A stretch of 39,364 bases of DNA from Dinoroseobacter sp. (GCA_030066795.1 JASJAW010000006.1:1-39364); one strand, 5' to 3'. Positions 1-8,381 are shown, counted from the first letter of the stretch. Program-made: numbers and translations. Notes: generated by a model not told the origin, from the letters alone.

Positions 1-1
1 A

Positions 2-433
2 CCCCAGGCCATACCGTTCACTGAAACATACTCTGGTGTGCAGCAAGGGGTTGTAGAAGGGCTCGAGGGGTCGATCCTGACCATGTACTCGACCAAAATT
101 TACGAAGTCGCGAATGTCATGTCCCTGACCAAGCACTTCCTCGGTACGGTCGGCATCTACATTTCGCCGAGCGTGTGGGACAAACTGACACCCGAACAGC
201 AGGCCATCGTGGATGAAGAGTTTGCAGCCGGTGCTGAGTCCAACACCGCAAACCTGATCAAGCTTGATGAAGAGTTCCGCGGCTTGCTTGAGGAGCAGGG
301 CGTGACCTTTGTCGAAGCTGATACCGCGGCGTTCAGCGAGTTAACGGCCACGGTCTATACGGAGTTCCCAGACTGGAGCGACGACATCCGCGCCGTCATT
401 GGCGCAGAACTCGACAAAATTCGCGGGAACTAA
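2..433 (+). CDS. dctP: TRAP transporter solute-binding protein (DctP family), 3' end only
   Basis: The reading frame is open from the left edge and ends at TAA 431-433, so the gene starts outside the window. The visible part has the C-terminal lobe signature of periplasmic TRAP-binding proteins: YSGVQQGVVEGLEGS, the helix that contacts the ligand and hinge, followed by a hydrophobic patch (FLGTVGIYIS) and a long charged amphipathic helix (WDKLTPEQQAIVDEE). Family knowledge: DctP proteins bind carboxylates or other organic acids in the periplasm and deliver them to DctQM. The dctQ and dctM genes follow directly. A GTG at position 38 is in frame but lies inside the conserved region and is not the start. 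The substrate cannot be told from this fragment. Confidence 0.88.
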   Translation, partial: PQAIPFTETYSGVQQGVVEGLEGSILTMYSTKIYEVANVMSLTKHFLGTVGIYISPSVWDKLTPEQQAIVDEEFAAGAESNTANLIKLDEEFRGLLEEQGVTFVEADTAAFSELTATVYTEFPDWSDDIRAVIGAELDKIRGN

Positions 434-445
434 GGTAGATGCTCG

Positions 446-478
446 CGCAGCCCGGTAGAGATATTGCGCCGGGCTGCG
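446..478 (+). terminator. Intercistronic stem-loop between dctP and dctQ
   Basis: A perfect 10-bp inverted repeat (CGCAGCCCGG at 446-455 paired with CCGGGCTGCG at 469-478) encloses a 13-nt loop. No T-run follows, only TT. Such hairpins behind binding-protein genes usually act as partial terminators or 3' mRNA stabilisers, so that the binding protein is made in excess over the permeases. That role is inferred here. Confidence 0.6.
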
Positions 479-503
479 TTAACTGAGAGGCAGGCAGAAA
501 GTC

Positions 504-965
504 TTGATCAACATAGTCAAGAATCTTGAAGAGATCATTGCGTCGGTTGCTATTAGCTTCACCGTAGTATTGGTGATCATTAACGTATTCTTACGCTATG
601 GATTCGGGTTCACCCTACCGTGGGTGCAAGAGCTTTCTGTCATTTGTTTTATCTGGGCGGTCTATCTGGGCGTCAGCTCATGCTACAAGCACAATTTGCA
701 TATGGGCGTTGATGTGATCCTGGCGATCTTACCAAATAGCGCTCTTGTTCCATTCAAGCTTTTGGTTTCCGTTTTTTTATTGGCCTTGAATGTCCTTTTG
801 TCCTACCTCAGCGTTCAGTATACTATGTTGTCCAACAAGACTACTCCGGTCATGGGTATTTCCTATTTTTGGGTGAATATTGTTTTGGTTTTGTGTTTTG
901 GTTTGATGGCGCTTCATACAATCCGTTTGATTATGAGCGACATTAAGAAACTCAAAGAAGCCTAA
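504..965 (+). CDS. dctQ: TRAP transporter small permease (DctQ family)
   Basis: This 153-residue membrane protein has four hydrophobic segments, at roughly residues 12-32, 45-60, 82-105 and 122-145, the normal size and topology of the DctQ subunit. The motif LRYGFGFTLPWVQELSVICF matches the conserved 'RY-x(n)-W-x-EE' region after the first helix. DctQ joins DctM in the inner membrane to form the sodium-driven permease. The start used is TTG at 504, preceded by a purine-rich GAGAGGCAGGCAG; no in-frame ATG lies close upstream. It follows dctP by 70 nt with a hairpin in between and precedes dctM by 15 nt. Base composition is clearly AT-richer than that of dctP. Confidence 0.87.
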   Translation: MINIVKNLEEIIASVAISFTVVLVIINVFLRYGFGFTLPWVQELSVICFIWAVYLGVSSCYKHNLHMGVDVILAILPNSALVPFKLLVSVFLLALNVLLSYLSVQYTMLSNKTTPVMGISYFWVNIVLVLCFGLMALHTIRLIMSDIKKLKEA

Positions 966-980
966 CGGGGTATCAGAACG

Positions 981-2264
981 ATGCTGGATTACATCCCGAT
1001 GATCTTGTTGTTCGTTTTTTTCCTCCTGAACATCCCTATCGCATTTTCACTGATTGCATCAGCACTAGTTTATTTTCTTTTCATAAATGATTCGCTTCCA
1101 ATAGCTCTTATTATGCAGCGCTTCATTACCTCCGCAGAATCCTTCCCGTTACTGGCAATACCCTTCTTTATCATGGTCGGTTCGGTGATGAATTTCTCAG
1201 GAATAAGTCGCAGCTTGTTAGGATTTGCAGATTCTCTGATTGGCCATAAAACGGGTGGTCTCGCACAGGTCAATGTAATTCTGAGCACGTTGATGGGCGG
1301 AATTTCCGGTTCAGCGAACGCCGATGCTGCCATGCAATCGAAAATCCTTGCGCCGGAAATGACGAAACGTGGGTATGACCTGCCCTTTACCGCGGCTGTT
1401 ACCGCTGCGTCATCGTGCATCAGCCCTGTGATCCCTCCGGGTATCAATTTGATTATATTTGCATTGCTGGCAAACGTGTCGGTGCACAGTATGTTTATCG
1501 CGGGCTACGTTCCCGCGTTGTTAATGGCATTGGCAATGATGGGAACCATTGCTGTGATTGCCAAGCGCCGTGATTATAAACCGTCAAGATCTGAGCCAGC
1601 CTCAGCCAACGAGCGGCTTCGTTACTTTGGCAAGGCGATACCAGCATTACTGATTCCGTTCGGGGTCATTCTGGGAATGCGTTTTGGCCTTTTCACACCG
1701 ACCGAGGCTGGTGCCGTAGCTGTATTCCTTTGCACCTTAATCGGGTTCTTTATTTACAAAGAACTAAAGGTTAAACACTTCGCACCAATCTTGAGAGAGA
1801 CTGTTCAGGGCACCAGCACGGTGATGTTCATAATCATTGGTGCCTTATTGTTCGGATACTACATGACCTTGGAGCGAATTCCTCACAGCATAGCGTCCGG
1901 ACTTATTGAATTAACTGATAGCAAATTTTTGCTCTTACTACTCATTAATGCATTGCTTTTGGCGGTTGGAATGTTCATCGAAGGTGGCGCTGCGATGATT
2001 ATACTAACCCCATTATTACTACCAGCAGTGCTTAATTTAGGCGTGAATCCAGTCCATTTTGGCGTCATCGTTATTGTGAATATCATGATTGGCGGAGTGA
2101 CGCCTCCATTTGGGTCAATGATGTTTACAGTGTGTTCAATCCTAAAGGTCAGGATATTGGATTTTGTAAGGGAGGTTATCCCATTACTTCTTGCGCTGTT
2201 AGCAGTACTTTTATTGCTAACTTACTCCGAGGGGATCGTCTTGTTTTTGCCTGGTTTGTTGTAA
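981..2264 (+). CDS. dctM: TRAP transporter large permease (DctM family)
   Basis: This 427-residue, highly hydrophobic protein has about 12 membrane segments, the usual length of DctM. Family signatures are visible: LLAIPFFIMVGSVMNFSG near residues 57-74, the GGISGSANADAAMQSKILAPEM stretch (about 110-131), the helical-hairpin region SSCISPVIPPGINLIIFA (about 148-165), and the repeat-related INIMIGGVTPPFGSMMFTV near the C-terminus. Family knowledge: it forms the sodium-coupled transport channel of the TRAP system. The start is ATG 981, 15 nt after dctQ, so the two are almost certainly co-transcribed. No terminator hairpin was found after the stop. Like dctQ, it is AT-rich compared with the rest of the window. 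Substrate unknown. Confidence 0.9.
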   Translation: MLDYIPMILLFVFFLLNIPIAFSLIASALVYFLFINDSLPIALIMQRFITSAESFPLLAIPFFIMVGSVMNFSGISRSLLGFADSLIGHKTGGLAQVNVILSTLMGGISGSANADAAMQSKILAPEMTKRGYDLPFTAAVTAASSCISPVIPPGINLIIFALLANVSVHSMFIAGYVPALLMALAMMGTIAVIAKRRDYKPSRSEPASANERLRYFGKAIPALLIPFGVILGMRFGLFTPTEAGAVAVFLCTLIGFFIYKELKVKHFAPILRETVQGTSTVMFIIIGALLFGYYMTLERIPHSIASGLIELTDSKFLLLLLINALLLAVGMFIEGGAAMIILTPLLLPAVLNLGVNPVHFGVIVIVNIMIGGVTPPFGSMMFTVCSILKVRILDFVREVIPLLLALLAVLLLLTYSEGIVLFLPGLL

Positions 2265-2643
2265 ACACGCTTTCGGCTTCTGGTCATCTGTCTTCTTTTG
2301 TAACTTCAATTTTTTAATCCGCTCGCGGCAACATATTGAGCGAAGAGACGACCACCGGAACAGTGGTATAATGGAACCAATTTCGTGGAGTGGTTTGCGC
2401 CCTCTCAGCGAGCGTTATTTGGGCATTTGGTCGGGGCTATTGTGAACGACTGGGACAAACGGGCGCTGATTGATTTCTTGGCAACCAAGAGACGACTGAG
2501 AGCCTGCTTTGTCCGCATCCCGTCACTTGCACTGCTCAAACAAGATCGATCGAAAAAGTCAGATATCTCCTTTGAGCGGAAAGCGGACCGAAAACAAATC
2601 CGTCGAATTGACTTAAATATCACGAGTATGAGAAACCGGTAGC
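2265..2643. other. Intergenic stretch with a dispersed repeat copy, no supported gene
   Basis: No reading frame here has convincing coding character. An 85-codon frame from 2385 is rich in Arg/Lys/Ser, starts without a Shine-Dalgarno and resembles no family I know. A TATAAT-like hexamer occurs at about 2367-2372 without a good -35. The right part holds a copy of a dispersed repeat, listed separately. Confidence 0.5.
2559..2589 (+). repeat. Dispersed intergenic repeat, copy 1
   Basis: These 31 bases match 36977-37007 at 27 of 31 positions and share the 19-mer CTCCTTTGAGCGGAAAGCG without mismatch. More divergent relatives of the core lie at 31137-31171, 31751-31781, 35098-35125 and 39266-39290, all outside genes. 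Function unknown. Confidence 0.6.
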
Positions 2644-2901
2644 ATGCTCACAAGCAAATCGGAGAATGTCCAAACAAAGATGGGATTGGATACCAAGATT
2701 GTAGCAACCATCTTGCTCGGTTTGTTTGCAATGGCGACGGGCGGTTTTGGCATTGCGTATTTCGTTTTTGCTTTGCGCATGGGAGCTAATCCACTTCAGG
2801 CCCTTACTTGGGGGCCGGTCCCTTCCTTACTAATGTTGTGTATCGGAACGGTAGCACTGGTCATTTTCCTACTGAGAGACCGTGCAAAAGATCAGGAATG
2901 A
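2644..2901 (+). CDS. Small membrane protein of unknown function
   Basis: This 85-codon frame has two plausible membrane helices, about residues 18-44 (IVATILLGLFAMATGGFG...) and 58-76 (PSLLMLCIGTVALVIFLL), and ends in a short charged tail, RDRAKDQE. Hydrophobicity and composition look like a real small membrane protein, but I do not recognise a family. The start is uncertain: ATG 2644 gives 85 residues and ATG 2680 gives 73 residues beginning MGLDTK. Neither has a clear Shine-Dalgarno. It stands alone between the TRAP operon and the acetyltransferase, which is on the other strand, so context gives no hint of its job. Confidence 0.5.
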   Translation: MLTSKSENVQTKMGLDTKIVATILLGLFAMATGGFGIAYFVFALRMGANPLQALTWGPVPSLLMLCIGTVALVIFLLRDRAKDQE

Positions 2902-3052
2902 ACCAATTATGGGCTTAGTTCGCAAAGCGGACAGTTGCGTTGCGAGAGTTAGGCTGGGTAGCGTGGTGACCCGCTCAGCCAGTCGCCGCCACAAACGATC
3001 GTTAGTGAGAACTCCGAAGCAATGACGTCGTAGTCTCGACTGCTCTGTTGCG

Positions 3053-3637
3053 TCACGCTCTCTCGCGGAGCATCCGTGTCAGAACCGGTGAACCGTCAAT
3101 CTGGATAGTTCCGATCACTTCAAATCCAAGGCGTTGGTAGAATGGGATGTTTTCCGGGTTCGTAGACTCCAAGTACGCGAGGCGGCAGACTTGGTCGCAA
3201 CTATTCAGGCTGTGGTGCAACAAAGCGCTGCCCTTTCCTTCGCCTTGGCATCTGGGGTCGACGCCCATTGCCGGCAGGTACCAGTGCGGTTCCTCGGGTT
3301 GGCCGCTACCAACTTGCTCCATAACCGCAAAGATCTGCTCTTGCGACGATGTGCTCAACCAATGCTGCATAACTTGACCAAGCCCATCTTCATCCGGCGC
3401 GATGCCAGGTTGCAGCCACAGGCATGCAGCGCTGAAGTCATCTGACCGATAGGCAGTTCCATGCTCGAAAGCGGCTCCTGCAAAATACTTCAGCACCAGC
3501 GGGAATGCGGAAAGATACTGGTGTGCGTCGGGGAACATCCATCGAATGAATGGGTCATCTGCGAACGCGGTGACGAGTGCAGCGATCGTTCTTGTCGCAT
3601 CTTCCGTTTGGGCGGTTACAGCGGCTTGCATCGTCAT
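3053..3637 (-). CDS. GNAT-family N-acetyltransferase
   Basis: This 194-residue protein is read leftward. The C-terminal half shows the acetyl-CoA-binding motif A of GCN5-related acetyltransferases, LPAMGVDPRCQGEGKGSALL (beta-4, then the Q/R-x-x-G-x-G/A loop), followed by AYLESTNPENIPFYQRLGFEVIG, the motif B helix and beta strand. The N-terminal TEDATRTIAALVTAFADDPFIRWMFPD is typical of the subgroup often annotated as puromycin-acetyltransferase-like. The start chosen is ATG 3637 because CCGGAGG lies 5 nt upstream; the frame stays open for 90 more codons to 3907, but that part is junk and overlaps the divergent LysR gene. The acyl acceptor is unknown. Its expression is probably controlled by the divergent LysR regulator. 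Confidence 0.85.
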   Translation of the reverse strand: MTMQAAVTAQTEDATRTIAALVTAFADDPFIRWMFPDAHQYLSAFPLVLKYFAGAAFEHGTAYRSDDFSAACLWLQPGIAPDEDGLGQVMQHWLSTSSQEQIFAVMEQVGSGQPEEPHWYLPAMGVDPRCQGEGKGSALLHHSLNSCDQVCRLAYLESTNPENIPFYQRLGFEVIGTIQIDGSPVLTRMLRERA

Positions 3638-3733
3638 TTCAACCTCCGGTGTTTGGACGGATCGCGGCGGCGCCTGAGTATTGGCCAGCGCCCATCTCGG
3701 GATCTTGCTCTTCGGGTGCGCTACGCACTCTGC

Positions 3734-3791
3734 ATCATCGCACACTGCAAAAAAACAGATGATTACGCAGTCACGGGCTGCAATAATGCAG
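3734..3791. promoter_or_regulatory. Divergent promoter region with two dyads (GNAT / LysR)
   Basis: The 157-bp gap between the divergent acetyltransferase and LysR starts contains an inverted repeat ATCATC (3734-3739) / GATGAT (3758-3763) and a perfect dyad CTGCA-ATAA-TGCAG (3778-3791) just before the LysR coding start. LysR proteins commonly bind such dyads in divergent promoters; binding here is inferred. Confidence 0.4.
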
Positions 3792-3794
3792 GGC

Positions 3795-4664
3795 ATGAAC
3801 TGGGATGACTTGAGAATTGTACTTGCCGTGGGCCGATCCGGCACTCTTTCCGGTGCTGCGCGAGAGCTCCGGGTCGATCCGACCACCGTCGGTCGGCGGC
3901 TCGCCACGGTGGAGATTGACCTGGGGGCCCAGCTCTTTGAGCGAAGGGCGACCGGGTACTTCCCGACAGAAGCGGGTCATCGTGCGTTGGAGCAAGCGCA
4001 ACATATTGAACACGCAGCACTGTCTCTCCAAAACGAGATCGAAGGGAGCGACCAACGGGTCGAAGGCCAGGTGCGATTGACAGGATTGGATGCGATTTTC
4101 GACCTCCTGATTATTCCACGATTGCCTGGGCTGATAGCTAAACATCCCGGATTGGAACTCACGATCTCCTCGAACCTAGACTTTGTTGATCTGTCTCGGC
4201 GGGAGGCCGACGTCGCACTGCGTAGCCGCGAGCCAAAGCACCCGGACTCGGTCGGAAGAAAGCTCGGTGTGTTAGCGCAGGGCGTTTATGCCAGGAAAAA
4301 CTTAGCGGTCGGCGATGCACCGCCATTGATTGGCCTGCCCAAAGAACACGATGGTTCTGAGTTTTCCAGAGTTCTGTTTGACCTCTTTCCGAAAGGCGTT
4401 GTTGTAGCCCGTGGGAATTCAGAGGGCCATCTTCGCGCATTGATCAAGGCAGGGATCGGAATTGGTGTGCTGGACTGCTTCGCCGGCGATCAGGACCCAG
4501 ATCTGCGCCGGGTGCTTGAGGAACCAATCTGGACGCAAACCGCTTGGGCCGAGATACATTTGGCCATGACCAGGGCGCCCCGGATACGCGCGGTGACAGA
4601 TTTTCTTCAGGGTTTGTTTTCCGAAGAAGCTGAGTTGCTCGCAGGCAAGCAAGAGCCGCTGTGA
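3795..4664 (+). CDS. LysR-family transcriptional regulator
   Basis: This 289-residue protein begins MNWDDLRIVLAVGRSGTLSG and shows the LysR winged helix: AARELRVDPTTVGRRLATVE (recognition helix, about 19-38), then GAQLFERRATGYFPTEAG. The remainder has the periplasmic-binding-protein fold of the effector domain, with the conserved region DLSRREADVALR near residue 130. ATG 3795 was preferred over ATG 3786 because 3786 lies inside a 14-bp dyad and MNWDDLR is the usual family N-terminus; neither has a strong Shine-Dalgarno. The gene diverges from the acetyltransferase, the classic arrangement for a LysR target. No effector can be inferred. Confidence 0.88.
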   Translation: MNWDDLRIVLAVGRSGTLSGAARELRVDPTTVGRRLATVEIDLGAQLFERRATGYFPTEAGHRALEQAQHIEHAALSLQNEIEGSDQRVEGQVRLTGLDAIFDLLIIPRLPGLIAKHPGLELTISSNLDFVDLSRREADVALRSREPKHPDSVGRKLGVLAQGVYARKNLAVGDAPPLIGLPKEHDGSEFSRVLFDLFPKGVVVARGNSEGHLRALIKAGIGIGVLDCFAGDQDPDLRRVLEEPIWTQTAWAEIHLAMTRAPRIRAVTDFLQGLFSEEAELLAGKQEPL

Positions 4665-4666
4665 GC

Positions 4667-4682
4667 CGCGTAGTTATACGCG
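4667..4682 (+). terminator. Short hairpin after the LysR gene
   Basis: CGCGTA-GTTA-TACGCG forms a 6-bp perfect stem with a 4-nt loop three bases after the LysR stop, followed by TTGTTC. The T-tract is poor, so termination efficiency is doubtful. Confidence 0.35.
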
Positions 4683-5001
4683 TTGTTCAGAACCGCTCAC
4701 GGGCCGCAGTTTCGCAGTTCTTTTGTGGGTCTTCAGAAAGAACCGAGTGCCAGAGAGGCGGCATCCGACCTTAGAGAAGACTTTTCCGTTTCTGTGGCTC
4801 CGCCAGAGCAGCTAACCCCACAATAAGATCGACGTGGCTGCCCCGTCAGTGGCCTTTGGGCGCATGAAATACGCGACGCGCACCTACGCATAAGCTTCAT
4901 GCACCAGCCGCCACATTATCTTCTGCGCCACAACCTCAGGCAGCGGCGGCGCCCAGAGAATTGCGGAACGAACGGCCGCGTCACTTTCGAAGAGCCCATT
5001 C
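4683..5001. other. Non-coding upstream region of the secretion operon
   Basis: About 320 bases hold no supported frame on either strand. I see no repeat or hairpin of note before the 11-bp unit array that starts at 5002. Confidence 0.5.
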
Positions 5002-5067
5002 TAAACGCAAACTAAACACGAGATGACAGCGGCCTGAACGCAACCAGAACACCTCATTAACACGCTG
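5002..5067 (+). promoter_or_regulatory. Array of six 11-bp direct repeat units (putative response-regulator box A)
   Basis: Six 11-mers follow one another without a gap: TAAACGCAAAC, TAAACACGAGA, TGACAGCGGCC, TGAACGCAACC, AGAACACCTCA, TTAACACGCTG. Five of the six begin N-R/T-AAC-R-C and unit 3 is weaker (TGACAGC). The same array, unit for unit, stands upstream of the RTX gene (11602-11667), and units 3-6 occur in reverse at 11254-11297. PhoB/OmpR-class regulators bind tandem 10-11 bp repeats, so the likely binder is the OmpR-class regulator at 10042. That assignment is inference. The array ends 140 nt before the exporter start. Confidence 0.7.
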
Positions 5068-5091
5068 TTTTTATATTTTTTTTTAGCAATT

Positions 5092-5123
5092 CTTGGTCAT
5101 CGCCCGAGGCCTCAGAGCTTCGG
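5092..5123 (+). promoter_or_regulatory. Conserved leader element and hairpin, copy A
   Basis: CTTGGTCATCGCCCGA (5092-5107) matches the RTX-gene leader (11694-11709) at 15 of 16 bases, at almost the same distance after the repeat array (25 versus 27 nt). It runs into a 7-bp hairpin at 5104-5123 (CCGAGGC / GCTTCGG, one G-T pair) whose loop contains CAGA, as does the copy in the RTX leader. It may be a start-site element or a 5' UTR structure. Confidence 0.5.
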
Positions 5124-5207
5124 AAGTCTTAGCGGCCAGGAAGACCAAACTCTCCTCCAAAGCAGCCGCAACCCAGTGACAACCGCCGATCCAAGGGAGG
5201 CGAAAAT

Positions 5208-6956
5208 ATGAGCACCATGGAAGTCCCCAGAAGAAACTGGTCACGGTCTGACGACGAAACCTCGTTTTCTAAAGCACACACCGCAGGCCTTGTCCGGTCT
5301 GTCATTTTCTTTGGCGTTTTCGTCAATGTGCTTATGCTGACCGGACCGCTATTCATGCTGCAGGTCTACGATCGGGTCCTCGGGTCCGGGTCGCAAGAAA
5401 CGCTTGTTGCACTCTTCGCCCTCGTAGCAGGGCTCTACGCGCTTTACGGAGTTCTTGATTACGCCCGTGGGCGTGTAATGGCCCGTGTTGGCGTCAGGTA
5501 TTTTGACCATCTTGCAAAGCGCGTTTTCACAGCGGCGATCCAGCGGGATGCCCTTGGAACAAAGACAGGATGTCGGCACGGCGCGTTGGGAGACCTCGAA
5601 GCGGTGCGCAACGCACTGTCGGCGCCGGGGTTCCTTGCTCTGTTCGATCTGCCATGGACCCCATTCTTCTTGATGGCCATCTTCGTCTTCCATCCGTTGC
5701 TGGGATGGGCGGCGCTCGCAGGCGGGTGTCTTCTAATCCTCACAACAATAGCCAACCAATACCTGACCCGTGCGTCCCAGAAAGCCGCACAAAATGAGAT
5801 CCGCGCTGCATCGCATTTCGCATCTCAATCCGAAAGCGGGGCCGACCTCATCCACGCACAGGGTATGACCCAGAACATGGCGCAGAGATGGATGGCCCGG
5901 CAATCAAACGCAATGCTCAAGAGCCTATCGGCCCAGGACAAAACCGGCGGCTTCACGTCTTTTGCAAAGGCGTTCCGGCTTTTCCTACAGTCCGCGATGC
6001 TGGCGCTCGGAGCGTACCTGGTCCTGCGAGGAGAGCTGACGGGCGGCGCAATGGTAGCAACGTCCATTTTGCTGGGCCGTGCCCTCGCCCCAATTGAACA
6101 GAGCCTCGCAACCTGGGCCGTGATGCAAAGGGGTTTCTCAGGGAAAACCGCCCTGCGCGATTTCCTGCGCGCCGAACCGGAGCATTCGATCACAACCGAA
6201 CTGCCAGCCCCCAAGGCGCATGTGAGTGTCTCTGGATTGACGGTTCTTGCAGACCCCGGTCGCCCGGCACTGCTGCGGAGTGTCAGCTTCGAAATCGCGC
6301 CAGGACAGGCGCTTGGCGTAATCGGAAAGTCGGGCTCAGGGAAATCCACATTGGCGCGGTCCGTCGTTGGATTGGTGACACCCACGGGGGGCGAAATCAG
6401 ATTAGATGGAGCGAAGCTTGATCAGTATTCAGGCGAAGCGATCGGCCGGAGCATCGGATACCTCCCCCAAGACGTGGTCCTGTTCGAAGGAACGGTCGCT
6501 GAGAACATTGCCCATATGACAGAAGCACCGGACGCCGCGAAAGTTGTCGCGGCCGCTAAGAAGGCCAGGATCCACGACACTATTCTGAAATTGCCCAAGG
6601 GCTATGACACCCAGCTATCTGCCGGAGATCCATGTCTTTCGGGAGGCCAGAAACAACGGATCGCACTCGCGCGCGCACTCTACGGAAACCCTCAGCTGCT
6701 TGTTCTCGACGAACCCAATTCAGCGCTGGATTCCGACGGCTGCGATGCTCTCAACGCTGTCGTCGCAGAGACCAAACAGGCGGGTGGGAGCGTGATCATC
6801 ATGACGCACCGCCCGTCAGCAATTTCGGTCTGCGATCGTCTCTTGGTTCTGGAAAACGGAGCCATGGTCTCGCACGGCGATCGCGATGACGTTCTCAACT
6901 CGAAAGTCCGCAACGCGGACAACATCCACCGTATCGAAAAAGGAGCAAACCAATGA
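5208..6956 (+). CDS. Type I secretion ABC exporter (permease/ATPase fusion, PrtD/HlyB class)
   Basis: This 582-residue protein combines an exporter membrane domain (about residues 25-320, including GPLFMLQVYDRVLGSGSQETL, a hallmark of PrtD-type exporters) with a C-terminal ATPase: Walker A GKSGSGKST at 373-381, signature LSGGQ at 477-481, Walker B LLVLDE at 497-502 and switch His at 534 (MTHRP). It has no N-terminal C39 peptidase domain, so its substrate should carry an uncleaved C-terminal signal, as RTX proteins do. Start ATG 5208 follows a strong GGGAGG. The gene overlaps the adaptor gene by 4 nt (ATGA). The likely cargo is the RTX protein at 11742, which shares its promoter architecture. 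No TolC-type outer-membrane partner is in the window. Confidence 0.93.
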   Translation: MSTMEVPRRNWSRSDDETSFSKAHTAGLVRSVIFFGVFVNVLMLTGPLFMLQVYDRVLGSGSQETLVALFALVAGLYALYGVLDYARGRVMARVGVRYFDHLAKRVFTAAIQRDALGTKTGCRHGALGDLEAVRNALSAPGFLALFDLPWTPFFLMAIFVFHPLLGWAALAGGCLLILTTIANQYLTRASQKAAQNEIRAASHFASQSESGADLIHAQGMTQNMAQRWMARQSNAMLKSLSAQDKTGGFTSFAKAFRLFLQSAMLALGAYLVLRGELTGGAMVATSILLGRALAPIEQSLATWAVMQRGFSGKTALRDFLRAEPEHSITTELPAPKAHVSVSGLTVLADPGRPALLRSVSFEIAPGQALGVIGKSGSGKSTLARSVVGLVTPTGGEIRLDGAKLDQYSGEAIGRSIGYLPQDVVLFEGTVAENIAHMTEAPDAAKVVAAAKKARIHDTILKLPKGYDTQLSAGDPCLSGGQKQRIALARALYGNPQLLVLDEPNSALDSDGCDALNAVVAETKQAGGSVIIMTHRPSAISVCDRLLVLENGAMVSHGDRDDVLNSKVRNADNIHRIEKGANQ

Positions 6957-8242
6957 CCTCCCGAGTAAATTCCCGCCTGCCACTAAGCCTTGGATATGCG
7001 GCCGTGTTGATCCTGATTGCAGGCTTCGGAGCCTGGAGCATCGGTACCGAGATCGCAGGCGCCGTCGTCGCAAGAGGCCAGATCGAGGTCCAGAGTGAAC
7101 GCCAAATAGTCCAGCATCCCGATGGTGGCGTTGTCGGCGAAATTCTGGCTAAAGACGGCGACGTCGTGAACCAGGGCGACGTTCTGATCCGCCTCGACGA
7201 TACATACATGGTCTCGGAACTGGATAGCATCGAAAAACAACTGGTTGAGTTCCGTAGCCGGGGCGCACGGCTTGTCGCCGAATTGAACGGAGCCGAAGAA
7301 CTGTCAATGCCTGACCTTTCGGAGTATCGGCAGCCCTCACCCGAATGGATTGATGCTCATGTCTCGGGTCAGAAGGACCTCTTTGCAGCGCGCAAACAAA
7401 CCCTGACAGAAGAACTGCAACAGATTGACGAGGAACTTCTGCAAATCGACGAAGAGATCAAAGGCGATGACGCGCAACTCGCAGCGCTTAACACCAACTT
7501 GGAACTCGCATCCGGTGAACGAGCCAGTCTTGAAAGCCTGTTAGAACGCGGATTGGTTCAGGCCGGGCGTGTTCTGGAAATGAAGACAAACGAAGCGGAG
7601 CTGCAAGGCCAGATCGGGCTTCTGACCTCTCAGAGGGCACAGGCTGGACGGCAAAAGGCCGAATTGTCCATCCGGCAGCTCGGCCTTGTGGATACACGCC
7701 GCGAGGAGGAAATCACTCAACTGCGCGACCTAGAATACAGCCGCATCCAACTTGAAGAGGAGCGGACAAAACTTCTGGAACAGCTGTCGCGCCTTGAGGT
7801 GCGGGCACCGGTTTCGGGGGTTGTCTTTTCCTCGAAGGTCTACACCATTGGCTCCGTTATACCTCCTGCCGACATAATGATGAGCATTGTTCCGCAGGAG
7901 CAGCCGCTCCAGGTGGCGACCAGAGTTCAGCCCAATGACATCGAAGAGGTCCACCACGGCCAGGCCGTCGACCTCAAATTCACCGCGTTCAGCAGCAGAA
8001 CAATCCCCTCGCTACCCGGCAAGGTTGTCCGTATCTCTGCCGATGCGGAGACGGACCCAGCAACGGGCTTTTCCTACTACGAAGCGATTGTCGAACCCGA
8101 CGCGGCTGCACTACTTGAGCAGCCGGATGTTGATCTGTTGCCGGGGATGCCAGTCGAGGTCTTCCTGAAAACCGAAGATCGAACCCCGATCAGCTACCTG
8201 CTCAATCCACTGACAGCCTATTTCGGACGGGCCCTTCGGTAA
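6953..8242 (+). CDS. Type I secretion periplasmic adaptor (HlyD/PrtE family)
   Basis: This 429-residue membrane fusion protein links the inner-membrane exporter to an outer-membrane TolC channel. A single N-terminal helix (about residues 12-30) is followed by the first half of the lipoyl/barrel region, with VARGQIEVQSERQIVQHPDG and GDVVNQGDVLIRLDD (about 38-82). A long heptad-rich coiled-coil hairpin comes next (about 85-275, many Glu/Gln/Leu), then the second half LEVRAPVSGVVFSSKVYTIG (about 280-300) and the beta-barrel ending in LTAYFGRALR. Start ATG 6953 has AAAGGAG upstream and overlaps the exporter stop, indicating translational coupling. Length and order are normal for the family. Confidence 0.92.
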   Translation: MTSRVNSRLPLSLGYAAVLILIAGFGAWSIGTEIAGAVVARGQIEVQSERQIVQHPDGGVVGEILAKDGDVVNQGDVLIRLDDTYMVSELDSIEKQLVEFRSRGARLVAELNGAEELSMPDLSEYRQPSPEWIDAHVSGQKDLFAARKQTLTEELQQIDEELLQIDEEIKGDDAQLAALNTNLELASGERASLESLLERGLVQAGRVLEMKTNEAELQGQIGLLTSQRAQAGRQKAELSIRQLGLVDTRREEEITQLRDLEYSRIQLEEERTKLLEQLSRLEVRAPVSGVVFSSKVYTIGSVIPPADIMMSIVPQEQPLQVATRVQPNDIEEVHHGQAVDLKFTAFSSRTIPSLPGKVVRISADAETDPATGFSYYEAIVEPDAAALLEQPDVDLLPGMPVEVFLKTEDRTPISYLLNPLTAYFGRALR

Positions 8243-8278
8243 CAAGATCAAGAATCAAACAGAAGACGAAAACCTTCC

Positions 8279-8302
8279 CGCGCCCCAGATAGATGGGGCG
8301 CG
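8279..8302 (+). terminator. Hairpin after the secretion operon
   Basis: A perfect 8-bp GC-rich stem (CGCGCCCC 8279-8286 / GGGGCGCG 8295-8302) with an 8-nt loop lies 36 nt after the adaptor stop. There is no T-run, so it would need Rho or act as an mRNA 3' barrier. It separates the exporter operon from the two-component genes. Confidence 0.45.
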
Positions 8303-8381
8303 GCGCCCTCGTGCTTAGACCGAAAGTTGATCACCAATTGATCTCAGAAACGGCCATCTTTCTGCGGCACAGCGTTGTGAC

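Noticed and set aside
2385..2642. 85-codon frame between dctM and the small membrane protein
   Set aside because: It contains the dispersed repeat and has a Lys/Arg/Ser-rich composition without motifs or a start signal.
3638..3907. N-terminal 90-codon extension of the acetyltransferase
   Set aside because: It lacks coding character, overlaps the divergent LysR gene and is made unnecessary by GGAGG placed 5 nt before ATG 3637.
5002..5067. CRISPR-like or minisatellite reading of the 11-bp arrays
   Set aside because: Units are degenerate, spacer-free and conserved by position between loci, which fits a protein-binding array and not a CRISPR or slippage repeat.
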